A DNA stretch of 64,000 bases. Source: JAYPAN01 sp038123715 (lineage in GTDB: Bacteria; Pseudomonadota; Alphaproteobacteria; RS24). The notes beneath the pieces were generated by a model that was given only the letters and a program-made list of their open reading frames with translations, was not told the origin of the DNA and made no database searches. The position numbers were made by a program, and so were the translations under genes. This document shows, one piece after another, positions 34,060 through 42,927 of this stretch; position 1 is the stretch's first letter, and each line of letters opens with the position of its first letter. The stretch covers positions 1 through 64,000 of the forward strand of contig JAYPAN010000001.1 of the NCBI GenBank assembly GCA_038123715.1. The letters are read 5' to 3'.

Positions 34060-35109
34060 ATGTCACAAGAAGTGATTGAGACAGATGTTGTCATTATCGG
34101 CGCAGGGCCGGTAGGTCTCTTTGCAATTTTCGAACTTGGCCTTCTCGATATGAAAGCCCATGTGATTGATATTCTCGACAAGCCGGGCGGGCAATGCGCC
34201 GAGCTTTATCCCGAAAAGCCGATTTATGACATTCCCGGCATGCCGGAAGTCTCCGGGCAGCAATTGACCGACCAGCTTATGCAGCAGGCCGAACCATTTG
34301 GCCCAGTGTTTCATTTCAACCGCATGGTGACGCAGCTTGAAAAACTCGACGAGCTGAAATGGCGCGTCACCACGGATGAAAATGATGTGTTCATCTGCAA
34401 AGTGGTGGTGGTTGCTGCCGGTGGCGGCAGTTTCCAGCCGAAAAAGCCGCCCATTCCGGGCATTGAGGTGTTTGAGCAATCCGACAGCAGCAATGGGCGC
34501 GGCGTGCATTATGCGGTGCGTAAAATGGAGGCGTTTCGCGGCCGCGATATTCTGATTTCCGGCGGCGGCGACAGCGCGCTGGACTGGGTGCTGAACCTGC
34601 AATCTATTGCCAACAGCATGACTTTGGTGCATCGGCGCGATGATTTCCGCGCCGCGCCAGACAGTGTCAATAAAATGCGCGCACTGGTCGCCGAAGGCAA
34701 AATGCAATTGCATATCGGCCAGATAAGCGAATTGACCGGCGCTGACGGTGTGCTGGACGGGGCGGTGCTGAAACAAAAAGAAGGTGAGCCGTTATCACTG
34801 GCTTGCGACAGCTTTCTGCCATTTTTCGGCCTGACCATGAAACTTGGCCCGATTGCCGATTGGGGGCTGAATCTGAATGAAAATCTGATTGAGGTGGATA
34901 CGGAAAAATTCGCCACAGATACAGATGGCATTTACGCGATTGGTGACATCAACACTTATCCGGGCAAGTTAAAGCTGATTTTAAGTGGCTTTCACGAAGC
35001 CGCGCTGATGGCGCATCATGCGTTTAAGCGCGTCTATCCCGACCAGAAGCTGACTTTCCAATACACAACATCCAGCACCAGTTTGCAGAAAAAGCTCGGC
35101 GTTCAATAG
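34060..35109 (+). CDS. Ferredoxin/flavodoxin-NADP reductase, thioredoxin-reductase type
   Basis: FAD enzyme of 349 residues that exchanges electrons between NADPH and ferredoxin. The FAD motif VIIGAGPVGLFAIFELG (about residues 10-26) and the NADP motif ISGGGDSALDW (about 167-177) are present, and GIYAIGDINTYPG binds FAD near the C-terminus. The CxxC of true thioredoxin reductases is missing, as expected for this reductase group. The C-terminal extension FQYTTSSTSLQKKLGV is a known family feature. GGGAG precedes the ATG. The perfect palindrome just upstream may control it. Confidence 0.92.
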   Translation: MSQEVIETDVVIIGAGPVGLFAIFELGLLDMKAHVIDILDKPGGQCAELYPEKPIYDIPGMPEVSGQQLTDQLMQQAEPFGPVFHFNRMVTQLEKLDELKWRVTTDENDVFICKVVVVAAGGGSFQPKKPPIPGIEVFEQSDSSNGRGVHYAVRKMEAFRGRDILISGGGDSALDWVLNLQSIANSMTLVHRRDDFRAAPDSVNKMRALVAEGKMQLHIGQISELTGADGVLDGAVLKQKEGEPLSLACDSFLPFFGLTMKLGPIADWGLNLNENLIEVDTEKFATDTDGIYAIGDINTYPGKLKLILSGFHEAALMAHHAFKRVYPDQKLTFQYTTSSTSLQKKLGVQ

Positions 35110-35118
35110 CGTGTCGGC

Positions 35119-35679
35119 TTAGTCGCCCCATTCGGCATGGGCGAGGCCTTGGCGCACATAATCATAGCCGGTCGCCAGTGTCAGCAAAGCGGCCAGCCAG
35201 AGCAGGCCAAGCCCGATAATATGCGCGCCCGGCAGAAACGCATTGCCCGCTTCGCCGGACAGCAAAAAGCCAATGGCAATCATCTGGATAGTGGTTTTAT
35301 ATTTGGCCAGGGTTGAAACCGGCAGGGTGACATGCAGTTCCATCAGATATTCGCGCAAGCCTGAGACCAGAATTTCGCGGCACAGAATAATAATGGCTGC
35401 CAGCACATGAAACCCGTCAATCACTTGCCCGGCGGCCAGCAATAAAAGGCAGGTCGCTACCATCAGCTTATCGGCAATCGGGTCAAGCATCCGGCCAAAG
35501 CCTGATTGCACATCCAGCTTGCGCGCCAACCAGCCGTCAAAGAAATCGGTAATCGCGGCCAGTGAAAATATCGCCACGGCCAGCCAATCGCCAAAATGCC
35601 CCTCAAGGGCAAAAGCGATAATAAGTGCCGGGATGAGCACAATTCTGCCCAGCGTCAGAAAATTCGGGAGATGTTGCAC
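35119..35679 (-). CDS. pgsA: CDP-diacylglycerol-glycerol-3-phosphate 3-phosphatidyltransferase
   Basis: Membrane enzyme of 186 residues that makes phosphatidylglycerol phosphate. The CDP-alcohol phosphotransferase motif is complete: DGWLARKLDVQSGFGRMLDP followed by IADKL, with the aspartates that bind Mg and the nucleotide. The start is GTG at 35679 with GGAGG just upstream on the minus strand. About 20 bases of its 5' end are repeated on the other side of the assembly gap (35815-35834) as part of the 55-bp flank duplication. It follows uvrC, as in many alphaproteobacteria. Confidence 0.95.
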   Translation of the reverse strand: MQHLPNFLTLGRIVLIPALIIAFALEGHFGDWLAVAIFSLAAITDFFDGWLARKLDVQSGFGRMLDPIADKLMVATCLLLLAAGQVIDGFHVLAAIIILCREILVSGLREYLMELHVTLPVSTLAKYKTTIQMIAIGFLLSGEAGNAFLPGAHIIGLGLLWLAALLTLATGYDYVRQGLAHAEWGD

Positions 35680-35869
35680 GCTGCCTCCTTGTCGCCGGAA
35701 GAATGGGCGCCGGANNNNNNNNNNNNNNNNNNNNNNNNNNNNNNNNNNNNNNNNNNNNNNNNNNNNNNNNNNNNNNNNNNNNNNNNNNNNNNNNNNNNNN
35801 NNNNNNNNNNNNNNAAATTCGGGAGATGTTGCACGCTGCCTCCTTGTCGCCGGAAGAATGGGCGCCGGA
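35660..35869. other. Assembly gap with duplicated 55-bp flanks
   Basis: A run of exactly 100 N (35715-35814) is bordered on the left (35660-35714) and right (35815-35869) by the same 55 bases, starting AAATTCGGGAGATG. This is a scaffolding artefact: two contigs that overlap by a 55-mer were joined without merging. The likely true sequence lacks the N run and one copy, which would leave about 54 bp between pgsA and uvrC. Confidence 0.9.
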
Positions 35870-35888
35870 TGAAATCGCGACTAGATTA

Positions 35889-37805
35889 TCAGGATTCCCG
35901 ATTGTGGAAATGGTCGTAAATGCGTTGAGCGATTTTTGCGCTGATACCGTCCACTTTTTCCAATTCTGCCAATGAGGCGCGCCCGACCGACCGCGCCGAG
36001 CCGAAATGATGCAGCAAAGCGCGCTTGCGCCCCGCGCCTATGCCATCAATCATATCCAGCGGGTTTTTGCGGATATCGCTGCGCCGTTTGGCGCGGTGGC
36101 CGCCAATCGCAAAGCGGTGTGCTTCATCGCGCAGATTTTGCAGGTAATAGAGAACCGGTGAATTATGCGGCAGCATGAAATCATCCTTGTCGGCCATGAA
36201 AAACCGCTCGCGTCCGGCATCGCGATCGGGGCCTTTGGCGACACCGACAAGCGGTATATCTTCCAGCCCCAATTCCTGCATGACTTCGCGAGCCACATTT
36301 AACTGCCCGCGCCCGCCATCGACCAGCACCAAATCCGGCCGATTATTGTCCGCGCTTGCTTCATTTGCTTCTTCTTCACTCATTTCACGCGCCAGACGGC
36401 TATAGCGGCGGGTAAACACTTCGCGCATCATGGCATAATCATCGCCCGGTTTTGTGGCGGCATCCTTAATGTTGAACTTGCGATATTGGTTTTTCAAAAA
36501 TCCTTCCGACCCGGCAACCACCATGCCGCCAAGCTGGTTGGAGCCTTGCAAATGGCTGTTGTCGAAAATCTCAATACGCTGCGGCGGGGCTTCCAAATCG
36601 AAAACATCGGCCAATTGTTGCAAAAGGCGTCGCTGACTGGCGCTTTCGGCCTGATGGCGCGCCAGTGCCTCTTGCGCGTTTTGCGCCGCATGGGTCAGCA
36701 AGGCGGCTTTGGCTCCGCGCTGCGGGTGGCGGATATGAACGGCTTGCGCCATTTGCACACTCAGCGCCTCGGCCAGCAAAGCCTGCCCGGGCATGGCCTG
36801 ATTGACCAATATCAGTTTCGGGGCAGGGCGATTGTCATAAAACTGGCCGATAAAAGCCTCCAAAATCGCTGCATCTGCCTCATCCTTGTCATGGCGGGGA
36901 AAATAGGCGCGATTGCCGAGATTCTGGCCGGCGCGGTAGAAAAACACCTGCACACAGGCCTGCCCGCCAGCTTTCGCCAGCGCAATGACATCGGCCTCGG
37001 CAATGCCTTGCGGGTTAATGCCGCTTTCCTGCTGCACATAGGTCAGGGCGCGGATACGGTCGCGCGCGCGCGCCGCCCCCTCAAAGTCGAGCGCATCGCT
37101 GGCGGCTTGCATTTTCTCGACAAGACGTTGCTGCACAGCACGGCTCTGGCCTTTCAAAAAAGCGCGCGCTTCTTCCACCAAAGCGCCATAATCGGCTTCG
37201 GAGATTTCGCCAGTGCAGGGGGCGGCGCAGCGTTTGATTTGGTAAAGCAGGCAGGGGCGGGTGCGACTGTCATATACGCTGTCCGAGCAGGAGCGCAACA
37301 AAAACGCCCGTTGCAGCGTGTTCAGCGTGCGGTTGACCGCCCCGGCGGAGGCGAAGGGCCCAAAATAATCACCGGCGCGTTTGTGACTGCCGCGATGTTT
37401 CAGCAATTGCGGCACGGCATGGTCTTCGGCCAGCAAAATATAGGGAAAGCTCTTATCGTCGCGCAACAGCACATTATAACGCGGCTTCAGTTTCTTAATC
37501 AGATTGGCTTCCAGCAGCAGCGCGTCGGTTTCGGTTTCGGTGCGGATAAACTCCATATCCGCCGTTGCCTCAATCATCCGCATGATGCGGTTATTATGAC
37601 CAATCAATTTGGTATAGGCGCGCACGCGGCTTTTCAGGTTTTTGGCCTTGCCGACATAAAGCACATTGCCCTGTGCATCCATCATCCGATAGACGCCGGG
37701 GCCACCGGGCAGGGTCGCCACTTTCTGCTCAATCAGGCTCGCGCCATGCAGTTTTTCACCGTCAGATTTGGTGGTTTGCAAATCGCTCTGTTGGTCGCTG
37801 TCCAT
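35889..37805 (-). CDS. uvrC: Excinuclease ABC subunit C
   Basis: Nucleotide-excision-repair endonuclease of 638 residues. The N-terminal GIY-YIG nuclease (GVYRMMDAQGNVLYVGKAKNLKSR, about 36-59), the UVR motif region (about 215-250), the RNase H-like C-terminal nuclease (EIFDNSHLQGS, LVLVDGGRGQLN) and the final helix-hairpin-helix (IDGIGAGRKRALLHHFGSAR) are all present. It acts with UvrB (40306-42555). It is followed by pgsA after a short, gap-interrupted spacer. No SOS box was seen upstream. Confidence 0.97.
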   Translation of the reverse strand: MDSDQQSDLQTTKSDGEKLHGASLIEQKVATLPGGPGVYRMMDAQGNVLYVGKAKNLKSRVRAYTKLIGHNNRIMRMIEATADMEFIRTETETDALLLEANLIKKLKPRYNVLLRDDKSFPYILLAEDHAVPQLLKHRGSHKRAGDYFGPFASAGAVNRTLNTLQRAFLLRSCSDSVYDSRTRPCLLYQIKRCAAPCTGEISEADYGALVEEARAFLKGQSRAVQQRLVEKMQAASDALDFEGAARARDRIRALTYVQQESGINPQGIAEADVIALAKAGGQACVQVFFYRAGQNLGNRAYFPRHDKDEADAAILEAFIGQFYDNRPAPKLILVNQAMPGQALLAEALSVQMAQAVHIRHPQRGAKAALLTHAAQNAQEALARHQAESASQRRLLQQLADVFDLEAPPQRIEIFDNSHLQGSNQLGGMVVAGSEGFLKNQYRKFNIKDAATKPGDDYAMMREVFTRRYSRLAREMSEEEANEASADNNRPDLVLVDGGRGQLNVAREVMQELGLEDIPLVGVAKGPDRDAGRERFFMADKDDFMLPHNSPVLYYLQNLRDEAHRFAIGGHRAKRRSDIRKNPLDMIDGIGAGRKRALLHHFGSARSVGRASLAELEKVDGISAKIAQRIYDHFHNRES

Positions 37806-38173
37806 GCTGCCAATATACAGGCGATTTTGCGCCGCAAAGGGTAAAATTATGGCAAAAAATTAACCCACGGCTTCTGTGGATAAGTCTGTGTGAAAAAAAC
37901 CGATTCATCGGCCAAGTGTTTGATTTTTAATGAATCACTGCTCTTTGCCTAAAAATTGAGCAAATCAGTTAATTTGTTGATTTTATTATATAAATTAAAT
38001 GCAAGAGGCGAAAAAAAATATTTTTTTCGGCCATTTTTATGGCTTTACAAAATTGTCATTTTCTTGCAGGCGCGTGTGAAAAACTCGCTTGCGCGCTTAT
38101 CGCGGCAATAAAAATGGCTGATTTCCGGCGCTGGCGTGACATTTTGTCCATATGGGGACAATGGGTCACAAAG
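37806..38173. other. AT-rich intergenic region with a DnaA-box match and inverted repeats
   Basis: This 368-bp stretch has no credible gene. It contains TGTGGATAA (37875-37883), a perfect complement of the DnaA box TTATCCACA, and then a very AT-rich block (about 37920-38035). The inverted repeat GATTCAT...ATGAATC spans 37902-37936, and CGAAAAAAA-ATA-TTTTTTTCG spans 38009-38029. The last could end the minus-strand folB transcript or serve as an unwinding element. The region must also hold the uvrC promoter. One DnaA box alone is weak support for an origin. Confidence 0.4.
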
Positions 38174-38584
38174 TCAGGCGCGTTGCATGCGCTCGATTTC
38201 AACCCCGACGGAAGCGGCTTCGGCAATCGCTTGCGGCTTTTCAATCCGCAAACGCAAGCGCTGAATCCGCTTATCGGCGAGCAGGTCATCGGCAATGGTT
38301 TCGGCAAGCGTCTCCACCAAATCAACATGGCCGCGTTCAATAATACCGGCAATTTTCCGGCTCAGTTTTTCATAACAGACAACCTCATCCAGCGCTTCGG
38401 GTGCGGTGTCGGGCATTTCGCGCACCGCCGCGTTGACGTTGATGATAATGGGTTGGCTGGCCTCGCGCTCATGCGGGTGAATGCCAATCCTTGCCTGCAA
38501 GGTCAAATCGCGCACAAAAACATGCCGCAAGGCAAGCTGCGCGCTGGCAAAGGCGGGGAGGTCATCAAATGCGTGCTGGTTCAT
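38174..38584 (-). CDS. folB: Dihydroneopterin aldolase
   Basis: A 136-residue enzyme of folate synthesis that cleaves dihydroneopterin to hydroxymethyl-dihydropterin. Family features are VFVRDLTLQARIGIHPHERE (around residues 22-41), DEVVCYEKLSRKI and VETLAETIADDLL. The N-terminal 20 residues are a short extension. A FolM-like reductase gene lies 431 bp upstream on the same strand, so both may serve pterin metabolism. Confidence 0.92.
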   Translation of the reverse strand: MNQHAFDDLPAFASAQLALRHVFVRDLTLQARIGIHPHEREASQPIIINVNAAVREMPDTAPEALDEVVCYEKLSRKIAGIIERGHVDLVETLAETIADDLLADKRIQRLRLRIEKPQAIAEAASVGVEIERMQRA

Positions 38585-39015
38585 GCAATCCTGTCCGGCA
38601 AGGGGTCACTGGCAAATAGGTCTGTCATGACATATCAGCTTTGCCAATAAAGGAAAAGCCAAGAAAGGAAAAGTCAAGAAAGGTAAAGCCAACAGTTTGG
38701 GCGCGCGAATCGGGGAAATAGGGGCGCAAAGCGGGACGGGCAAGAACAAGAAAAAACCCGCCCCGCCGGAACGGAAAAAGAAGCCATCCGCCCCAACAAT
38801 GCCTGCAATGCCGATAGCAGGCAGTGACTTCATGAATTACAAAATTTCGGATGATGGAAGCGGGAAGTGTCCCGGAGAGCCTACATATGCAGCCAAAAGA
38901 CGCTTTCCACCCGATACCCGAAAAATGCTGCGACTTGTCAGAACACCTTCTTTTTGCAGCCCTGAAAGTCTATGCGGTCACATAATGCTTGGCAAGAGAG
39001 AAAGGCGGGACGGCA
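38585..39015. repeat. Non-coding stretch with a triplicated 15-bp repeat
   Basis: No convincing gene lies between folB and the reductase gene. Three tandem 15-bp copies, AAAGGAAAAGCCAAG (38649-38663), AAAGGAAAAGTCAAG (38664-38678) and AAAGGTAAAGCCAAC (38679-38693), keep one reading frame. On the plus strand they would read KGKAK-KGKVK-KGKAN in a Lys/Pro-rich frame open from 38631 to 39035. On the minus strand they read as a hydrophobic LPFLTFPFLAFP stretch. Neither frame has a good start codon with a ribosome site. It may be a decayed or very divergent basic-tail gene. Confidence 0.45.
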
Positions 39016-39804
39016 TTATTCGACGACTTGCGTGACATCGGGCGTTTGCCAGGCCAAATGCTGACCGCCATCGACAGCAATCATTTGACCGGTAACCGCG
39101 CGCGCTGACAGTAAATAATGGGCGGCGGCGGCAATATCGGCCGGATCGCCGCCATGACCCAGCGGCACAAGGCCTGCCTGCTTGTCAAATTCGCTTTGCG
39201 CTTGGCGCGGATTGGGCAGGGTAGGGCCGGGGCCAATGGCATTGACCCTGATATGCTGCGGCGCAAGTGCTTGCGCGAAGCTTTGCGTCAATGTCCATAA
39301 GCCGGTTTTGGAAACCGTATAGCTGGTAAAATCCGGTGTCAGCCGCCAAACGCGTTGGTCAATGATATTGATAATGGCGCCATCGGCATCAGGGGCGGGT
39401 GGGGTTTGCCAATGCGGCTGATTGGCAAAATCGCGCATGAGCAGCGCCGGTGCGCGCAAGTTTATATTCAGATGTGCGTCCCAGCTTTCCGGCGTGATTG
39501 AGTGGGCGGTATCGCGTTCAAACAGCGAGGCATTGTTTATCAGCGCGGTGATTGGCCCCAGCGCCTCTGCCGCCGCCGGCAGCAATGCGCCCACTGCCTT
39601 GGCTGATTGCAGATCGGCTTGCAGCGTCACCGCCCTTTGACCAAGACCGGCAATTTCTTGCGCCGCGCTGCGGGCATATTCGGCTGAGCCTGCATAATGC
39701 ACGGCGACCGACCAGCCCGCCTCGGCTAATGATAAAGCCAGCGCGCGGCCAATGCGTTTGGCGGCGCCGGTAATCAGGACATTTTTTACTGCTGATTCGC
39801 TCAT
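39016..39804 (-). CDS. Short-chain dehydrogenase, pteridine reductase (FolM)-like
   Basis: A 262-residue SDR enzyme. The cofactor loop TGAAKRIGRALA (residues 12-23) with the arginine that selects NADPH is the pattern of pteridine reductases (PTR1/FolM). The catalytic YTVSK and the NNASL and GPGPTLP segments are present. FolM-type enzymes reduce dihydrofolate or dihydromonapterin, which fits its closeness to folB. A general SDR role remains possible because family members are hard to separate by sequence. Confidence 0.78.
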   Translation of the reverse strand: MSESAVKNVLITGAAKRIGRALALSLAEAGWSVAVHYAGSAEYARSAAQEIAGLGQRAVTLQADLQSAKAVGALLPAAAEALGPITALINNASLFERDTAHSITPESWDAHLNINLRAPALLMRDFANQPHWQTPPAPDADGAIINIIDQRVWRLTPDFTSYTVSKTGLWTLTQSFAQALAPQHIRVNAIGPGPTLPNPRQAQSEFDKQAGLVPLGHGGDPADIAAAAHYLLSARAVTGQMIAVDGGQHLAWQTPDVTQVVE

Positions 39805-39831
39805 ACTCGTGATGTAGCAGTTTTTGAAATA

Positions 39832-40241
39832 ATGACAAACCGCCTTTGCCCGAACAAAGCCCTGCGGCGCGGCATAACCGGCTTGGCGCTAACATTTTGT
39901 TAGCCTTGGCCGATTTAGGCTCTGCCGTCAATGTGGTGCGGCTTGATTCTGCTGGCCTGAGAAATGATGGTGGCATTCGCAATGTTGATTTGGATTATAA
40001 TCAAGTATTTGAGCTTGGCCTTGTCCATAAATTCAACCTGTCGCTGTCGGGTATTTCACCCAGCCTGCGTGTCGGTTTTTTCGCCCATGATGGTGATATC
40101 CATGACGATACGGCGCTGACATTCGGCGCCGGTGCCAATTACGGGCCATTGCGGTTGGAATACCAGATTTATGATTTCAGCCCGCGCGATGTGGAAACCC
40201 TGTCGGTTACCTATATGCTGCCCTTCAGCTTTTCACGCTGA
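39832..40241 (+). pseudogene. Outer-membrane beta-barrel protein remnant with a single-base frameshift
   Basis: ATG 39832 opens a signal-peptide-like frame (MTNRLCPNKALRRGITGLAL, then TFC) that stops at 39901-39903. Adding one T to the TTTT run at 39894-39897 would join it to the next frame, giving ...LALTFLLALADLGSA-VNVV, a good signal peptide with an AxA-like cleavage site. It would then read about 105 residues ending LRLEYQIYDFSPRDVETLSV and YMLPFSFSR, like the C-terminal strands of opacity/porin-family proteins. At about 136 residues it would be shorter than a normal eight-strand barrel. It may be an assembly indel or a genuine decayed gene. Confidence 0.5.
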
Positions 40242-40305
40242 CGCTTGGATTGTGAGGGCTGCCCTTGCGGATCTTATGGGTCTTGCGGGTCTTACGGGAT
40301 GGGTC

Positions 40306-42555
40306 TTAGAGGCCGGGGCGGCGGCGGCCACGCTTCGGGCGTTTGGGCGCAACTGCCTTTCCTTCTGCGTCAGCCAGTTTCTGCTCGACATCAGATTGGC
40401 GGGCAAATGGGTCATCGGCAACCGCCAGCTCGGTTTCCTGAAGTCGCTTGATTTCGTCGCGTAAGCGCGCCGCCGTCTCGAACTCCAAATCGGCGGCGGC
40501 TTCGCGCATTTGCGCCTCCAGCCCTTCAATATGGCTGCGTAAATTGCCGCCCAGCAGCGGCGCTTGTGCTTCGGCCAATGCCTCGCGCACACGATAGGGG
40601 CCAGGCGCGGTGCGGTCTTCACGGTCGGCAATGCCTTCGAGAATATCGGTAATGTTCTTCTTCACCGATTCCGGTGTGATGCCATTTTGCCGGTTATGCG
40701 CCATTTGCTTTTCGCGCCGCCTTTTGGTCTCGGCCATAGCGCGCTCCAGCGAACCGGTCATCTGGTCGGCATAAAGCAGCACGCGCCCTTCAACATGGCG
40801 GGCGGCGCGGCCAATGGTTTGCACCAATGAAGTTTCCGAGCGCAAAAAACCCTCTTTATCGGCATCCAAAATGGCGACCAGCGCACATTCGGGAATATCC
40901 AGCCCTTCGCGCAGCAGATTGATACCGATAAGAATGTCAAACGCGCCGAGCCGCAAATCGCGGATGATTTCAATGCGCTCCAGCGTGTCAATATCGGAAT
41001 GCATATAGCGCACGCGCAGACCCTGCTCATGCATATATTCGGTCAAATCCTCGGCCATTTTCTTGGTCAGCGTGGTGACCAATACGCGATGGCTTTTGCG
41101 CGCCGCCTCATGGCATTCGGCAATCAAATCATCAACCTGCGATTTGGCCGGACGGATTTCGCATTGCGGGTCAACCAGCCCGGTCGGGCGGATAACTTGC
41201 TCGACAAAAACGCCGCCCGTGCGCTCCATTTCCCACGGGCCGGGCGTCGCCGACACATGCACGGTTTGCGGGCGCATCATGTCCCATTCCTCAAACTTCA
41301 TTGGCCGGTTATCGACACAGCTGGGCAGGCGGAAGCCAAACTCCGCCAAGGTTGACTTGCGCCGGAAATCGCCCCGGAACATGCCGCCAATTTGTGGGAT
41401 GGTGACATGGCTTTCATCGGCAAAGACCAGCGCATTGTCAGGCAGATATTCAAACAGGGTTGGCGGTGGTTCGCCGGCTTTGCGGCCGGTCAAATAGCGC
41501 GAATAATTCTCAATCCCGGCGCAACTGCCTGTGGCTTCCAGCATTTCCAAATCAAACAGCGTGCGCTGTTCCAGCCTTTGCGCTTCCAGCAGGCGGCCTG
41601 CCGCCTCAAACTCTTCCAGCCTTGTTTTCAACTCATCTTGTATATGCACCATAGCCTGTTTCAGCGTCGGGCGCGGTGTCACATAATGCGAATTGGCATA
41701 GACGCGCACGCGATCCAAATCGGCGCTTTTCTGACCGGTCAGCGGGTCAAATTCGGTCAGGCTGTCAATTTCGTCGCCAAATAATTCAATGCGCCAGGCG
41801 CGGTCTTCATAATGCGCCGGAAACAAGTCAATCACATCGCCGCGCACCCGAAAATCGCCGCGCGCAAAGGCCATATCATTGCGCCGATATTGCAGTGCCA
41901 CCAAATCAGCCAGCAATTGCGTGCGGCCAATTTCCATGCCGCGCGCCAGTTCCAAAGTCATATTGGTGTAGCTTTCAACCGAGCCAATGCCGTAAATGCA
42001 AGAGACGGAGGCAACAATCACCACATCATCGCGCTCCAGCAAAGCGCGCGTGGCGGAGTGGCGCATCCGGTCTATTTGTTCGTTGATATTGCTTTCTTTT
42101 TCAATATAGGTGTCGGTGCGCGGCACATAGGCTTCCGGCTGGTAATAATCATAATAAGAGACGAAATACTCGACCGCATTTTCCGGAAAAAAGCCTTTGA
42201 ACTCGCCGTAAAGCTGCGCTGCCAGCGTTTTATTGGGCGCCAGCACAAGGGCAGGGCGCTGGGTGCGCTGGATGATTTGTGCCATTGTATAAGTCTTGCC
42301 CGAGCCGGTCACGCCGAGCAGAACCTGATCGCGCTCTTCATTGGCAATGCCGGTGACAAGCTCGTCAATCGCCTGCGGCTGGTCGCCCGCCGGTTGGAAC
42401 GCGGTTTCCAGCTCAAAGGCAATGCCGCCTTCGGTTTTTTCCGGCCTGTCCGGCCTGTGCGGCACAAAGCGGGCGAGCTGCGCTTCGCTCATTCCCGGCT
42501 CCGGCACGGGCGCCAATTCACCGCGTCCGGTCAGACTCTTTTGTGTTTCGACCAT
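40306..42555 (-). CDS. uvrB: Excinuclease ABC subunit B
   Basis: DNA-damage recognition helicase-like subunit of 749 residues, longer than the 673 of E. coli because of an N-terminal extension and a basic tail (KRPKRGRRRPGL). Walker A GVTGSGKT, the beta-hairpin region YYDYYQPEAYVPRTDTYIEK, FADESHVT, VHVSATPGPWE and the C-terminal UVR domain (LRSHIEGLEAQMREAAADLE) are present. It pairs with UvrC encoded at 35889. Upstream, only one GAAC half-site is seen, so a LexA box is not supported. Confidence 0.97.
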   Translation of the reverse strand: MVETQKSLTGRGELAPVPEPGMSEAQLARFVPHRPDRPEKTEGGIAFELETAFQPAGDQPQAIDELVTGIANEERDQVLLGVTGSGKTYTMAQIIQRTQRPALVLAPNKTLAAQLYGEFKGFFPENAVEYFVSYYDYYQPEAYVPRTDTYIEKESNINEQIDRMRHSATRALLERDDVVIVASVSCIYGIGSVESYTNMTLELARGMEIGRTQLLADLVALQYRRNDMAFARGDFRVRGDVIDLFPAHYEDRAWRIELFGDEIDSLTEFDPLTGQKSADLDRVRVYANSHYVTPRPTLKQAMVHIQDELKTRLEEFEAAGRLLEAQRLEQRTLFDLEMLEATGSCAGIENYSRYLTGRKAGEPPPTLFEYLPDNALVFADESHVTIPQIGGMFRGDFRRKSTLAEFGFRLPSCVDNRPMKFEEWDMMRPQTVHVSATPGPWEMERTGGVFVEQVIRPTGLVDPQCEIRPAKSQVDDLIAECHEAARKSHRVLVTTLTKKMAEDLTEYMHEQGLRVRYMHSDIDTLERIEIIRDLRLGAFDILIGINLLREGLDIPECALVAILDADKEGFLRSETSLVQTIGRAARHVEGRVLLYADQMTGSLERAMAETKRRREKQMAHNRQNGITPESVKKNITDILEGIADREDRTAPGPYRVREALAEAQAPLLGGNLRSHIEGLEAQMREAAADLEFETAARLRDEIKRLQETELAVADDPFARQSDVEQKLADAEGKAVAPKRPKRGRRRPGL

Positions 42556-42609
42556 AGGGCAAATATAGTCGAACCGGCGCGATTGTCACGCGCTGTGCGG
42601 CTTTGTCGC

Positions 42610-42828
42610 TTATTGGCCGGTGGATGATTGCCGCCGCGCCATTTCGGCCTGCCGCGCCGCTTTGGAGCGTGTGGTGATGCGCGCGGCAATATGGCGGAAA
42701 ATATAAAACAGCCAGTCAATCGCGCGGAACAGCCATAAAATACTGTAAAGCAGGGTGACGATAATCAGCGCATGCAGGGTCATATAGGCAAGCGCGAGAA
42801 CGATATTATTGCTGAGTAACTGGGCCAT
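42610..42828 (-). CDS. Small single-pass membrane protein
   Basis: A 72-residue protein with a long hydrophobic stretch (about residues 10-46, IVLALAYMTLHALIIVTLLY and following, possibly two short membrane helices) and a basic C-terminus (ARITTRSKAARQAEMARRQ). It is not a recognised family. ATG 42828 is chosen because GGAG lies 8 bases upstream; a GTG at 42837 lacks this. It lies between uvrB and the Cache-domain gene on the same strand. Confidence 0.6.
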   Translation of the reverse strand: MAQLLSNNIVLALAYMTLHALIIVTLLYSILWLFRAIDWLFYIFRHIAARITTRSKAARQAEMARRQSSTGQ

Positions 42829-42927
42829 ATATCTCACTCCGATAGGCTCGCGGGGGGAGCCGGTTGCATTGCGCGTGACTATGACCGGAGAAGGCTGAAA
42901 AGCCGGTAAACAGGGATTAAAGAAAGA

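Noticed and set aside
35660..35869. 55-bp direct repeat as an insertion-sequence or attachment-site duplication
   Set aside because: Identical flank length at both gaps and exactly 100 N in each show an assembly overlap, not a biological repeat.
36486..37844. Long open frame (452 codons) antisense to uvrC
   Set aside because: It mirrors the uvrC codon pattern on the other strand, has no family features and no ribosome site. uvrC is unmistakable.
38606..38833. Small hydrophobic minus-strand frame upstream of folB
   Set aside because: It consists largely of the reverse reading of the 15-bp repeats and has no ribosome site before its ATG.
38585..39015. Structural RNA gene (6S, SRP, RNase P, tmRNA) in the larger intergenic regions
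   Set aside because: None of the conserved core sequences of these RNAs was seen here or in the other spacers; no tRNA-like sequence was found either.
40242..40305. GGGTCTT-rich short repeats after uvrB as a CRISPR-like or regulatory array
   Set aside because: Units are only 7-12 bp, imperfect and without spacers; best seen as low-complexity sequence.
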